Assembly (NCBI RefSeq): GCF_001542415.1
Contig: NZ_LNCU01000039.1
Location: 328,525 to 392,524, forward strand
Source of the DNA: Bradyrhizobium macuxiense
GTDB taxonomy: Bacteria > Pseudomonadota > Alphaproteobacteria > Rhizobiales > Xanthobacteraceae
DNA length: 64,000 nt
Direction of reading: 5' to 3'
The notes under the pieces are model-generated. The model made no database searches. It saw nothing but the letters and a program-made list of their open reading frames with translations, and had not been told where the DNA came from. Shown piece by piece: positions 14,801 through 24,608 of this stretch. The number at the start of each line of letters is the position of its first letter. The stretch's first letter is position 1. Both the position numbers and the translations under genes were made by a program.

Positions 14801-15126
14801 AGGGGTTGATCTCGCCACTAGCAATGGTTGTGCTTGCCTATATAGACAACATGGTCGCTGAAACCAACGGTGGTGAAGGCGAGATTTGCCCTATAAGAGG
14901 GCAGAGTGTGGCTTCGAAAGAAGCCTCGAGCAGGCTTGCCAAAAAAGGGCGTGGAGTAGAGGGACCCGAACCCCACGTCTTCTAGGCAACTGATTTTTGA
15001 GCGAGGAGGCAAAAAGTACGCAAGGGATGCGTTAGGGCATTCCTGTCCAGACGGCTGATGGGACGAGTTTGTGCTCCGAAGCAGTAGCCCGATCGTCGAT
15101 CGGAGCGAAAGTTGAAGTTTCCTCCC
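14801..15126. other. Intergenic region, possible 64-codon minus-strand frame
   Basis: A minus-strand frame of 64 codons (15012 to 14818) ends just upstream of the membrane-protein gene. Its translation matches nothing I know and no ribosome site is clear. Otherwise empty. Confidence 0.4.
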
Positions 15127-16437
15127 TCAGTAAACCTGCTCATACAAGCTGCAGATTTCCAGTTGAGGTTTCCCCTCGAGGAATGCCATCTCTCCCTTCT
15201 TGTGCTTTGCGTATGTCTCGGTGAAGCCGGCGGGAAACCAGCCGCTTACCGTGGAATTCGCCAGCAAGCGATCAAGAGCTTCGGGCAGCGATGTCGGCAG
15301 GCGGCAGTATCCACGCTCGGCCAGAGCAGATGTATCAAGAAGAGAGAGGTCCTCGGTGGTTGCGTCCGGTGTCGCCAGCTCCTCTTCGATGCCCTGGACC
15401 CCGGCGTGTACGATAGCGGCGAGTTGCAAGTGCGGGCTCGCCGTCGCGTCGGCAGCGCGGAATTCAAAATTGAACTGAGCTGCTTTGGAAATATCGCTCA
15501 AATCAGAAACGGGGCAGATGCGTACTGAAGCTTCGCGGTCGCGGAAGCCAAGATTATTGAAGGCCGCGCTCCAGCGATGCGGTGTGAGTCGCAGGTAGGA
15601 TATGACGCTCGGCGCTGTGATCGCGACGATCGCGGGGAGGTACTTGAGGATACCACCGACGAATTGGCCAGCGGTTTTGGAAAGTTCATGTTTGCCGTTC
15701 GGATCCCAGGTTGCCGGCGTGTCGCTATTGAGGAAGCTGAGATGAATGTGAACGCCGTTGCCGACGCCGGCTGGGTCCCGGATCGGGGTGAACGTAACCT
15801 CTTTCCCAAAAGCGTTCGCAACCAGGTGCACCAGTTCGCGTAGGATTGTAGACTGATCCGCTATGGCGATCCCGCGCGACGGCCCCATCGTGACTTCATA
15901 CTGGCCAGAACCGAACTCCTTCATGAACGTGTCCGGCTCCAGGCCCGCCGCGCGCATGGCTGCTACGAGTGTCTCAGCCAGGCGTCGCTCGATACGGAAG
16001 CCGTTAACGCTATACGCCTCCCCAATGCGACCCGCGTCATTGCGGAATTGGAACTCGTGTTCGAAAGCCCCCAGCAGCGTCAGGCCGGTGACCCGATTGA
16101 AGCGGTCGAGAGCACTCCTGAGGATCGACCGGGTACAGAATTCCCACGGTCGCCCATCAGTGTGGCGGATATCACCGAGCGCGAAATGCTCTGCCGGCAA
16201 ATCGTCGCTTAATTGTACGCGGACCCTTGCAGTTTCATCGGGAATGAGGACGAGGTCACCAAGCGAACCAAACGGGCTTTCGGCAATGGTGTCGAAACAC
16301 GTGATCTGAGCGTTGGTTGGCGTCCAGCCGATGCCCCGCTTGGTCCGCTTGTCGAGTTGCGTAGCAGGAAACGCCTTGCCACGAACCTTGCCGGCAAGAT
16401 CCGTACAGCATGCAATGAGCATTTCCTCAGCGATCAT
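15127..16437 (-). CDS. Glutamine-synthetase-family ligase (gamma-glutamyl-amine ligase type)
   Basis: A 436-residue member of the glutamine synthetase superfamily. Family blocks are AFEHEFQF (metal-binding Glu region), GVGNGVHIHLSFLN (HxH loop of the NGxHxHxS motif), SVISYLRLTPHRWSAAFNN and REASVRICP. The length matches GlnT/PuuA-like single-substrate ligases rather than GlnA. ATG 16435-16437 is chosen because GGAGGAAAA precedes it and it overlaps the stop of the RpiR gene (ATGA), giving a two-gene operon. The context (RpiR regulator, nearby aldehyde dehydrogenase and class III aminotransferase) fits gamma-glutamylation of an amine or amino acid before catabolism. The substrate cannot be read from sequence. 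Confidence 0.85.
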   Translation of the reverse strand: MIAEEMLIACCTDLAGKVRGKAFPATQLDKRTKRGIGWTPTNAQITCFDTIAESPFGSLGDLVLIPDETARVRVQLSDDLPAEHFALGDIRHTDGRPWEFCTRSILRSALDRFNRVTGLTLLGAFEHEFQFRNDAGRIGEAYSVNGFRIERRLAETLVAAMRAAGLEPDTFMKEFGSGQYEVTMGPSRGIAIADQSTILRELVHLVANAFGKEVTFTPIRDPAGVGNGVHIHLSFLNSDTPATWDPNGKHELSKTAGQFVGGILKYLPAIVAITAPSVISYLRLTPHRWSAAFNNLGFRDREASVRICPVSDLSDISKAAQFNFEFRAADATASPHLQLAAIVHAGVQGIEEELATPDATTEDLSLLDTSALAERGYCRLPTSLPEALDRLLANSTVSGWFPAGFTETYAKHKKGEMAFLEGKPQLEICSLYEQVY

Positions 16438-17297
16438 TGTTTTTCCTCCGAAGGCTGACCCGGTGGCACCAGGCGAAGCCGGTCCCAGGCCTCGAGCCGT
16501 TTTTTGGTCGTGGACCAGTTTGATTCCGATACTTTGACGATCAAGGCTTCGACGAGCGTGAGTGCGCAGACCAGCGTGTCCCACGCTGTTTCAATTTCGA
16601 TCGGCAGGGCAATAACATGGTCGCTGTGACGGGCGATTGGCGACATCCACTTGTCGGTGATCAACACAATTGACGGTCGGCATTCCCTTGCGACGATATC
16701 GGCGAGCGTCTGCAGGTCGGGCTGGTAGCGGCGAAAGTCGAACAGCACTAGAACATCTTGCCTGCGGATCGCCAGCAGCTGGTCCGGCCAGTGCTCCGGA
16801 TTGGGTGGAAGATGATAGACCTTCGGTCGAATCTGCTTGAGGTGCACCGAGAGGAAACGAGCGATGCTGTCACTGACGCGGCCGCCGAGCACGAACACGG
16901 CTCGGGCGGGATCCGCGATGAGCCCCAAGATCCGATCGAATTGTTCCTGCGGAACGCTGGCGCTCATCTCATGTATTCGTTCGGAGGCCCGCCGCGCATA
17001 GTCGGCCAGAAATGCACGACGGCTGCCGAGCTTTTCAGTGGCCTTGAGCTCCAGCGGCGAGCGTCGGCTTTCCCGCAATTCTGCTATCAACTGGCGCTGG
17101 AACTCCTGATAGCCGGCAAAGCCGATCTTGGTGACAAAGCGCGTGATCGAGGGCGCACTGACGCCTGTACGCTCGGCCAATTCCTGGATGGTTTGGAGCG
17201 CGCCGAAAGGATAATCCGCAAGCACGGCATTAGAAATCTTGCGCTCGCTGGCGGTTAGGTTGGCGCTTTCACGCCTTATCGTTTCGCGCACGGTCAT
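16434..17297 (-). CDS. RpiR-family transcriptional regulator
   Basis: A 287-residue protein with the two-domain RpiR layout. An N-terminal helix-turn-helix (residues about 1-78: LTASERKISNAVLADYPFGA, ELAERTGVSAPSITRFVTKI, GFAGYQEFQRQL) is followed by a SIS sugar-isomerase-like domain (about 115-260: VFVLGGRVSDSIARFLS, VLVLFDFRRYQPDLQTLADI, IVLITDKWMSPIARHSDHVI). SIS domains of this family bind phosphosugars or other small ligands. It is the first gene of an operon with the glutamine-synthetase-like ligase and presumably controls it. The start is ATG 17297, with an AT-rich 70-base region upstream. Confidence 0.9.
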   Translation of the reverse strand: MTVRETIRRESANLTASERKISNAVLADYPFGALQTIQELAERTGVSAPSITRFVTKIGFAGYQEFQRQLIAELRESRRSPLELKATEKLGSRRAFLADYARRASERIHEMSASVPQEQFDRILGLIADPARAVFVLGGRVSDSIARFLSVHLKQIRPKVYHLPPNPEHWPDQLLAIRRQDVLVLFDFRRYQPDLQTLADIVARECRPSIVLITDKWMSPIARHSDHVIALPIEIETAWDTLVCALTLVEALIVKVSESNWSTTKKRLEAWDRLRLVPPGQPSEEKQ

Positions 17298-17890
17298 GAT
17301 GACTTCAAATGCTGATCAAGGAAGAATGGGATATCCATCCTCGAGTACTATCGATTATGAAAAAAATTAGTCAAACGAAAAAATATAGTTGACTCTGATT
17401 GATAAGTTTTGTTGATTGCTGATGCCGAAGGCAAGCTGCGGGATCCGGTGATGTCGCCGCGCATTTGCAACGCCTTTGCTCCGCACCGACGTCTCGCGGC
17501 TAGCGCAATTTGTCACGAAGAGCCAACGACGGGCATCCTCGTTTCAGCTGATGTGCTCGATGGTCCGACTGTTCCGAACATTTTCAGCGCAGCCGCACCG
17601 CTCTGCCGTAGGCTGATCCTGCCCAGGGGCGCTGATCTAGATGAGGAAGCGGAATTGGCCGGGTGCGGATACCAAGCCAGTCGTCCTCTTTACGACGCGC
17701 GCCAAGACCTTGGCGTAACCAGTGGTGACTGGAAGCGCGCATCGAGAGCATCGTTGCTTCAGTTAGTCCTTGTGACGGCGCGCGGTCCGATTCCAACAGC
17801 CGTGCCCAGCATGCCGTACCAGGCTGAGAAGCGAGATGAAATGTTGATGTGCAGCGATAAGTCGGCCTAGCCTTGCTGTGCACCCGATCA
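17298..17890. other. Intergenic region with AT-rich promoter zone
   Basis: The first 110 bases (17298-17410) are markedly AT-rich (runs of A around TATGAAAAAAATTAG) and presumably carry the promoter and operator of the RpiR operon. The remainder up to the MFS stop contains no gene I can support. Confidence 0.5.
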
Positions 17891-19135
17891 TTAGTCCGCC
17901 GCGACGCGCTGCGCTGTCAGATCGGCGGAGCGCAGGAATGTCGCAGCGAGCAAGGCTGAGAGAGCATAGCCGAGGCCCGGCAGTAGTAGCGTGACGCCGT
18001 AGCCTAATCTCGCCCCAATAAATCCACTCACCGCGAAGCCCACCAATGCAGACGCCGCCATCACCGAAGTCAGGAACGTGACATCTGTCCCAGCCTTGCC
18101 CGGCCGGGCAAGCCCGAGAAACCAGTTCGTGAATGTAACATGCTGGACTGCGAGTGCCACGAACACGATCCCAACGCTTACGACGGCGCTCACGCGAACG
18201 TCGACATAGCGGTCGACAATTGCAAGCGCTCCAAAACTGATAGCCAGGACTGCACAGCCCCAGATCACGCCTCGGTGCGGCGCCATTCGCTTCAGGATCG
18301 CGCCGGTCAGTGGCGCAACGATGGTATACGTTAATGCGTCCGACAACGCTCCGATCCACCCGATCTCTGCCGCGGCAAAGCCGAGGTCAACGAGCCGCAA
18401 CTGCATCATTGCAAACGCCACAGCAATCCCGATAACGCCGGGCGCGATCGTTGCGGCCGTCGACCACAGGCCATTGTTGCGCAAGATTGTGAGAATAGAC
18501 AGGCGCTCGGGCTGGCGCCGTCGGTCCTTGCGGACGAGCGGTTCAGGAATCCCAAACACCCATGCAGCGAAAGCGGCCAGCAGCAGCGCCAGACCCAGCA
18601 AAGCTGGACGCCAGCCGAAAATTCCGATCAGTTGGAGGCAGACCGCGCCACCGATCACGTGGCCGATGACCCGACCCCAGCCCAGCAGTGTGGCCCCCAA
18701 CGGACGCTCGCCGGAATCGAGAACTTCCGCTATGTAGCCCAACGTTGCGATCCGTTGCGTGGCGGCAATGGCCGCAAGGGCAAGAGAAACAAGAAAAATC
18801 GGTACGAAATCGGTTCTTGGGTTCAAAAATGCCATTACTGTCAGCACAGTGGCAGTGCCGACTTGAGTCATCAGGATCCATGACCGCCTCAGCCCGAGAC
18901 GATTGAGGCTCCATCGATCCACGACAGGGGCCCAAAGAAAGTTAACGGTGAAGGCAAAGAGCGCCATGCCATACAAGCCAACCAGTTGCAGGCTGGCGCC
19001 GTTGGCCCGAAGGACCACTGGAATGGCCGAATAGATGAACGCGATCGCCAGATACTGCTGACTGGCCAACGCAACCATCCCGATATGCGGCATGTAACGG
19101 CTTCCCATCAGTCTCTTCCTTAAGAGCAGTTTCAC
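17891..19135 (-). CDS. MFS transporter, AmpG-like
   Basis: A 414-residue protein with about twelve hydrophobic helices and the cytoplasmic loop APVVDRWSLNRLGLRRSW, corresponding to the G-x-x-x-D-R-x-G-R-R loop 2-3 motif of the major facilitator superfamily. The organisation (helices 1-6, basic loop EPLVRKDRRRQPERLSI, helices 7-12) fits the AmpG/acetyl-CoA-transporter-like branch. The start is GTG 19135 with GAGG five bases upstream. It is transcribed toward the RpiR operon but separated from it by about 590 bases, so it is probably its own unit. Substrate unknown; the amine-utilisation context suggests a small organic nutrient. Confidence 0.85.
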   Translation of the reverse strand: MKLLLRKRLMGSRYMPHIGMVALASQQYLAIAFIYSAIPVVLRANGASLQLVGLYGMALFAFTVNFLWAPVVDRWSLNRLGLRRSWILMTQVGTATVLTVMAFLNPRTDFVPIFLVSLALAAIAATQRIATLGYIAEVLDSGERPLGATLLGWGRVIGHVIGGAVCLQLIGIFGWRPALLGLALLLAAFAAWVFGIPEPLVRKDRRRQPERLSILTILRNNGLWSTAATIAPGVIGIAVAFAMMQLRLVDLGFAAAEIGWIGALSDALTYTIVAPLTGAILKRMAPHRGVIWGCAVLAISFGALAIVDRYVDVRVSAVVSVGIVFVALAVQHVTFTNWFLGLARPGKAGTDVTFLTSVMAASALVGFAVSGFIGARLGYGVTLLLPGLGYALSALLAATFLRSADLTAQRVAAD

Positions 19136-21052
19136 ATGTGCCTCGATAGCTCGGTTTGAACAGGCGGCGGATCGTTCTAGGGCAGCAGCGCCTCAGCGCA
19201 GGTTCTGCAACTCCTGAGAATGTCGAGCAGGCGATGAAGCCGGAAGCTGCTTGTCCGTTTCAATCGTCTGCTCGAGGTCACCTTGCAACGTCGTCCGTTT
19301 GCGCGCAGAAAGAAGCCGGTCTTGCCACCCCTAGGTCCTGACGCGATATCACCGCTGCGCTTTCTCGATTGCTCGGCTCAGGAGCGGGCAACGTTGTCCC
19401 CTCAGCCGCGGTCAGGGCCGAGTGTTTGGAGGTTGCGGTGCCCGACGCGCTTCCGTGCAGGCGCAATTGGCCGCAACATTGCTGTTCGGCGCCGGCGCCG
19501 AGGGCGAACCACCACAAACAATGAAGTCCGCCGGGCCGGCGCTGATAAGGAAAACACCTGCACGCTAGTCCTTTCGATCGAGGCTTCCGAGCTAGGTCAA
19601 ATCGGCGGCAGGGGGCTGGGCTGGATCGGAGCGTCGGTTGCCAAGGGGCCGGGCGCGAGTGGCAGTGCTACTTCGGATCAGGTCGTACCCAAAAGATGCG
19701 CACCGCGCACGACATCATCTTGTCGAGCAAAAGTCACCTGCCAGGAACGGGGGGCGACGACGTCGCTACATTGGCGAAGGAACACTGAATAACCTCCCGT
19801 CGTAACCACCGCCGGCCTGCGCGCCAATATATTCTCTAACCCACAGAACGGTCGGCGGCTTCACTGCTGGGCCAAAGCCCGCCGAATTGACCTCGCAGCT
19901 TGCGATGGGCGCAATCATTGTGGGTTCCGCAAGGACGAACTCAAGATCACGTCAAATCCTCCACTGCGGCTTCTCGGTTTTCAGCCAAGCGCCATGCAAC
20001 TGGTACATCGGCGCGGCGGTATGAATGAAGCAAACAGCGTGCCGCTTGAAAATTGGCGGTTCTCTTGTCGCCTCGCATCGGGTGTGTGCGTCAAATCTTG
20101 AACATTGGTCTTGAACCCGACAATCGCGCTGTTGGCATTGACGGTACACACTGCGCCCAACCATGCGCAATTCAGGGGCGGAACGCTGGGATGTGACACG
20201 CGCACCCAGCGCGTCGCGGCCAAAAGGCGAATGTAATCTTCTTCCGCGATCAACGACATCTCGATGCCGAACAGCGGAGGGGCGGCTGTCAAGTACTGGA
20301 CCCGGAAGGAAATTCAGGGGAACGGCAGCGCTCAAAAAGAAGATCAATCCGACTCGGCTTCCCATTGAGAAAAGGAAAAGTGCCTGGTTGGAAAATCTCC
20401 AGCAATGAAGGAAACCTTGGACCATCCGAGACGATGCATTCATATCGGTGATCGCAAGAGTGACATCTGCGAACTTTCTGCGTCGCGCGGGAGATCGGAT
20501 CTCATTTCCGGACCAAGCCCTGCGTTGCCCGCCGGGCTGGAGACGGCGATCACACCATCGCCGGCGAAATGGATCAGGTCGCTGCCGAACGGCTCCATCA
20601 TATTGAAGTCAGAGGCAGCACAGCGATTCCGGCCGTCTTGAGATCGGTATCGCAAGATACGCGTCCTATCGCCGACCGGAAAGCGGAAGCGCTATCCCGC
20701 TCTGAGCCTGACTGTGATCCACGCCGAAGAGCGGGGGATGTCGAAAACGGAAAGAAGATCGGCTGGAAGCCGATCACCGACTGCCTGTCGGTTCCCGCAG
20801 GCAGACGAAACGACGGAAGGTCGTCCTTGAATGGCGACCAGCTGAGCATCCCTCGCGCTATCCACGCCGACTGGCATGTCGCGAAGCTGGAGGTGGAAAC
20901 CGGATGGTCATTGCTCTCAGCGGCTCAAAGGACTGGTCGAAGCAATATGACTTGTCGCTTACGGCCAAATGATCTGCGGTTTGTCCCGGGGGCAGCACGA
21001 CCAGGCGATGAAGAGCACTCAACTGATCGATCAGCGGGACGGGACCGCCACA
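19136..21052. other. 1.9-kb decayed stretch
   Basis: Many short frames on both strands and no intact gene. Minus-strand pieces such as 19981-20292 and 20440-20655 have protein-like patches (IEMSLIAEEDYIRLLAATRW; MEPFGSDLIHFAGDGVIA) that may be remains of one catabolic gene, but I cannot name it. Confidence 0.45.
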
Positions 21053-21526
21053 TCAATCCTCTGGTGCCTCAATTGGAACAGCAAAGCCCGCCTTTACGCG
21101 GTCCATTATGACCATGGTTTTGAAGCCCTTTATGTCCGGGTTCTCATAGAAAAATCGCCGGGTGAACTGCTCATATTCTTCCATGGTCCGCGCGGTAACA
21201 TACAAGACAAAATCTGCATCACCGGTGACGTAGAAGCCATTGACGACGTCAACGGACGACTTGATCGCCTTTTTGAATCTGTCGATGATATCTGAACGCT
21301 CCCGCTCCAGATTTACCAGCACGAGCATCTGAATAGGCCTTCCCACGGCCTTCGCAGAAACAATCGAGACATCGGCCTCGATGATGCCTTCTGAACGGAG
21401 CCTCTTCAGCCGTCGTTGACAGGCGGTCGCGGAAAGGCCCGCCATTTCGCCGATCACCTCGGATGTCAAACGATTGTTCTTTTGCACGATCTCGAGGATT
21501 TTGGCGTCTATCCGATCGTACTGCAT
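21053..21526 (-). CDS. Lrp/AsnC-family regulator
   Basis: A 157-residue protein with the standard Lrp layout. An N-terminal winged helix (residues 3-60: IDAKILEIVQKNNRLTSEVI, LSATACQRRLKRLRSEGII) is followed by a C-terminal ligand-binding RAM domain (VLVNLERERSDIIDRF, VDVVNGFYVTGDADFVLYVT, GFKTMVIMDRVKAG). The motif G(D)ADFVLYV is typical. GGAGACGACC precedes the ATG. It is divergent from the aldehyde dehydrogenase/aminotransferase pair across about 135 bases, the usual arrangement of a local amino-acid-responsive activator or repressor of that operon. Confidence 0.93.
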   Translation of the reverse strand: MQYDRIDAKILEIVQKNNRLTSEVIGEMAGLSATACQRRLKRLRSEGIIEADVSIVSAKAVGRPIQMLVLVNLERERSDIIDRFKKAIKSSVDVVNGFYVTGDADFVLYVTARTMEEYEQFTRRFFYENPDIKGFKTMVIMDRVKAGFAVPIEAPED

Positions 21527-21564
21527 GGTCGTCTCCAGCCTACAGGTGGATTTCGCCGCAAAAT

Positions 21565-21660
21565 GCCTGCGTGATGCAGGAAATCATCCGAGCGGCAGGA
21601 AATGCGATGCAAATGTCTTGTGCGACACCAGTATCCTGAATGCACAGGAAATTTCAACAA
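21565..21660. promoter_or_regulatory. Candidate Lrp operator region with repeated GCAGGAAAT
   Basis: Between the divergent Lrp and dehydrogenase genes, CCTGC-GTGAT-GCAGG (21566-21580) is a short dyad. The word AGGAAAT occurs near 21578, 21597 and 21647, the first two as GCAGGAAAT 19 bases apart. Helically phased repeats of this kind are expected of Lrp-type sites. Read by eye only. Confidence 0.35.
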
Positions 21661-21661
21661 A

Positions 21662-23197
21662 ATGACCGCTTCGGACCTTCGAATGGCCCTTGAAACTATC
21701 CGGCACAGAAGCCCTCGTCTGCTTGGTCTTGCGGCCAGCCACCTGCAGAACCTGCGCCGTCGTGATTTTTTGGCGGGAGATGCGCTGATCGACGGACACT
21801 GGGTTGCGAGCGCCCAACGAGACGTGGTGGTCGATCCCGCGACCGGGGAGGAAATCGCCGATGTGGCTCGTTGCTCTCCTTCGGATATGAGTCTTGCGAT
21901 CGCGGCAGCTGATCAATCGTTTGCTGCCTGGCGAAGACTGTTGCCAGCAAGGCGTGGGGCGATCCTCAGGTCCTGGGCGTCATTGATGCTTGATCATTCG
22001 GAAGAACTCGCGGTTCTGGTGACGAGCGAGCAGGGCAAGCCACTCCAAGAGGCACGCCAGGAAATTGCATATGGCGCTGGATTTCTCGATTGGTTCGCCG
22101 CAGAAGGGGAGCGCGCATACGGAGAGACAATACCCAGCCATAAGCTCGGAAGTCTGCTTCAGGTGCGAATGCAGCCGATCGGTGTGACTGCGGCGATTAC
22201 TCCGTGGAATTTTCCTGTCGCGATGATCACGCGAAAAGCGGGGGCCGCCCTTGCGGCCGGTTGCCCGATCATCGTGAAGCCTGCACCTGAGGCGCCGCTG
22301 TCAGCTCTTGCGGTGGCCAGGCTGGCCCAAGAGGCCGGCGTCCCGCGCGGCGTGTTCCAAGTGTTGGTTGGTCACCCGATCGAACTTTCGACGCCGCTGC
22401 TGCGCGATACAAGGATACGCGCCCTTTCATTCACTGGTTCTACCGAGGTCGGTCGTCTCCTCCTTGAGGGCGCCGCCGACACGATCAAGAAGATCTCGCT
22501 GGAGCTGGGGGGGCATGCCCCTTTCATCATCTTTGATGATGCTGATCTTGAGAAGGCCGTCAAGGGCGCGATGGCCGCAAAGTTTGCGACGTCAGGCCAG
22601 GACTGCCTTGCCGCTAACCGCATCTATGTTCAAGCAGGCATGTACAGGGCCTTCGTCGAGGCTTTTGTTCCGGCGATGGCTCAACTGAAGGTCGGGCATG
22701 GTCTCGAAACTGCAACAGACGTCGGACCGATGACCAAATTGTCGGTCGCCAACAAGTGCAGAGCTCAGATCGATGATGCACTGAAAAAGGGCGCCCGCAT
22801 TGTTTGTACTCATCAAGGCTCAAGTTTAGGTCCGAACTTCGTTGCGCCAACGCTTCTGAGCGATGTCACTGAAGACATGCTCATTGCGCGTGAGGAAACG
22901 TTTGGGCCGGTAGCTGCCGTACTTTCGTTCGAGTCTGAGGAAGAGGTCATCGCTCGAGCCAATGCCAACGAGATGGGGCTGGCTGGGTACATCTATACGG
23001 ACAATCTACGTCGAGCGCTCCGGCTTTCTGAGCAGATCGAGTGCGGCATGCTCGGTATCAATACGGCCTCATTTACGGGGCCTCCGATTCCATTTGGGGG
23101 GTGGAAGCAGTCAGGCCTCGGCCGCGAGGGCTCGCGACACGGCTTGGCGGAATACATGGAACTCAAATACGTCTGCTTCGGCGATTTGGTAGCCTAG
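21662..23197 (+). CDS. NAD(P)-dependent semialdehyde dehydrogenase, GabD-like
   Basis: An aldehyde dehydrogenase of about 511 residues in the succinate-semialdehyde dehydrogenase (GabD) branch. Blocks: WNFPVAMITRKAGAALAAGC (cofactor pocket), IVKPAPEAPLSA, SFTGSTEVGRLL, LELGGHAPFIIFDDAD (general-base Glu), SGQDCLAANRIYV (catalytic Cys), EETFGPVA and PFGGWKQSGLGREGS near the end. The substrate-binding Arg expected near the motif is not assigned. ATG 21662 is chosen (AGGAAAT upstream); earlier in-frame codons would add 20 unrelated residues. It is followed 10 bases later by a class III aminotransferase: an amine is transaminated to a semialdehyde that this enzyme oxidises. Probably Lrp-regulated. 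Confidence 0.88.
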   Translation: MTASDLRMALETIRHRSPRLLGLAASHLQNLRRRDFLAGDALIDGHWVASAQRDVVVDPATGEEIADVARCSPSDMSLAIAAADQSFAAWRRLLPARRGAILRSWASLMLDHSEELAVLVTSEQGKPLQEARQEIAYGAGFLDWFAAEGERAYGETIPSHKLGSLLQVRMQPIGVTAAITPWNFPVAMITRKAGAALAAGCPIIVKPAPEAPLSALAVARLAQEAGVPRGVFQVLVGHPIELSTPLLRDTRIRALSFTGSTEVGRLLLEGAADTIKKISLELGGHAPFIIFDDADLEKAVKGAMAAKFATSGQDCLAANRIYVQAGMYRAFVEAFVPAMAQLKVGHGLETATDVGPMTKLSVANKCRAQIDDALKKGARIVCTHQGSSLGPNFVAPTLLSDVTEDMLIAREETFGPVAAVLSFESEEEVIARANANEMGLAGYIYTDNLRRALRLSEQIECGMLGINTASFTGPPIPFGGWKQSGLGREGSRHGLAEYMELKYVCFGDLVA

Positions 23198-23207
23198 GAG
23201 AACTGAA

Positions 23208-24608
23208 ATGATTGACATAAAAGCCATCGCTGAACGAGATCGCTCGAGTGTCCTGCATCCATTCACTCAGCTCAAGAAATACGCTACGGGAAACAGCGGT
23301 GATCCTACGATCGTCACAGGCGGCCAGGGCATTCGCATCCAGGATGCTGAGGGGCGCAGCTATATCGATGCCTTTGCCGGCCTCTACTGCGTCAACATCG
23401 GGTACGGACGGACCGAGGTAGCTGAGGCCATCGCGCGGCAGGCTTACAAACTGGCCTACTACCACACATATGCGGCTCACACGACGGAAGAGCTGGCAAG
23501 GCTGTCTGATCGTCTCGTGCGAATGGCACCGGGTAAGCCAAGCAAAGTGTTCTTCGGCTTGTCCGGATCGGACGCCAATGAAACCCAGGCCAAGCTCGTC
23601 TGGTACTACAATAACCTTCGTGGCCAGCCGAAGAAGAAAAAGATCATCTCGCGTGATCGCGGCTATCACGGCTGTTCGGTCGTTTCTGGCTCGATGACCG
23701 GCATGTCGTTCTACCACGACCATATGGATCTTCCCTTCCCAGGCATCGTGCACACCGGCGCACCGCACCATTATTGGGGCGCTGAACCAGGTGAGACGGA
23801 GGAGGCCTTTTCCCGCCGGCGTGCTGCCGAGCTCGAAGAGCTGATCCTGCGGGAGGAGCCCGACACAGTCGGCGCCTTCATCGCTGAACCGGTGTTGGGG
23901 ACGGGCGGTATCACGCCGCCGCCGACGGACTACTGGCGCGAAATTCAGGCGGTGCTCCGGCGCTACGACGTGCTTCTGATCGCCGATGAGGTGATTTGTG
24001 GATTCGGACGAACCGGGGCGGACTTCGGCAGCACGCTCTACGAGATCGAGCCTGACCTCGTGACCGTCGCCAAAGGTCTGACCTCCGGCTACGTGCCGCT
24101 TTCGGCAGCCATCGTTGGTGAAAAGGTTTACGCGGTCATGGAGGAAGCTGCGGATCGAGTGGGAGCATTTTCGCATGGATACACCTATTCCGGACACCCG
24201 ATTGCGGCCGCAGCTGCCAACGCGGTTCTTGATATCGTCGAAAGGGAACGACTAAGCGACCGCGCCAGGACCGTCGGCTCGCATTTCCAGAATAGGCTCA
24301 AGGAGCGGTTCGCGCAGCTCGAGATCGTAGGCGAAGTGCGAGGCGTAGGCTTGCTCGGCGCAATCGAGTTCGTTGCAGACCGCCAGACGAAACGGCGCTT
24401 TGATCCCAAGCTCAAGGTCGGTGCCCGGATCTCGAAAGCCGCCCGTGATCGAGGGCTTATTGCCCGCGCGATGCCGCACGGAGATATTCTTGGTTTCGCC
24501 CCACCCCTTGTTGTCTCTGAAGCCGAGATCGATGAAATCGTCGAACTCGCGCACGGAGCGACAAAGCAGGTGCTCGATGAGCTCTCGAAGGAGTCGGCGC
24601 TTGCCTGA
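23208..24608 (+). CDS. Class III omega-amino-acid aminotransferase
   Basis: A 466-residue PLP-dependent class III (omega) aminotransferase. Seen: PLP phosphate loop FFGLSGSDANETQAKLVWYY, the aromatic RDRGYHGCS segment, IAEPVLGTGGITPPP, LIADEVICGFGRTG (Asp contacting the pyridine nitrogen), and catalytic Lys in TVAKGLTSGYVPLSA. GHPIAAAAANAVL and GEVRGVGLLGAIEF follow as usual. AGGAGAACTGAA precedes ATG. It is coupled to the upstream semialdehyde dehydrogenase. It likely uses pyruvate as amino acceptor and a diamine or omega-amino acid (for example putrescine, beta-alanine, GABA or taurine type) as donor. The substrate cannot be decided by eye. Confidence 0.9.
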   Translation: MIDIKAIAERDRSSVLHPFTQLKKYATGNSGDPTIVTGGQGIRIQDAEGRSYIDAFAGLYCVNIGYGRTEVAEAIARQAYKLAYYHTYAAHTTEELARLSDRLVRMAPGKPSKVFFGLSGSDANETQAKLVWYYNNLRGQPKKKKIISRDRGYHGCSVVSGSMTGMSFYHDHMDLPFPGIVHTGAPHHYWGAEPGETEEAFSRRRAAELEELILREEPDTVGAFIAEPVLGTGGITPPPTDYWREIQAVLRRYDVLLIADEVICGFGRTGADFGSTLYEIEPDLVTVAKGLTSGYVPLSAAIVGEKVYAVMEEAADRVGAFSHGYTYSGHPIAAAAANAVLDIVERERLSDRARTVGSHFQNRLKERFAQLEIVGEVRGVGLLGAIEFVADRQTKRRFDPKLKVGARISKAARDRGLIARAMPHGDILGFAPPLVVSEAEIDEIVELAHGATKQVLDELSKESALA

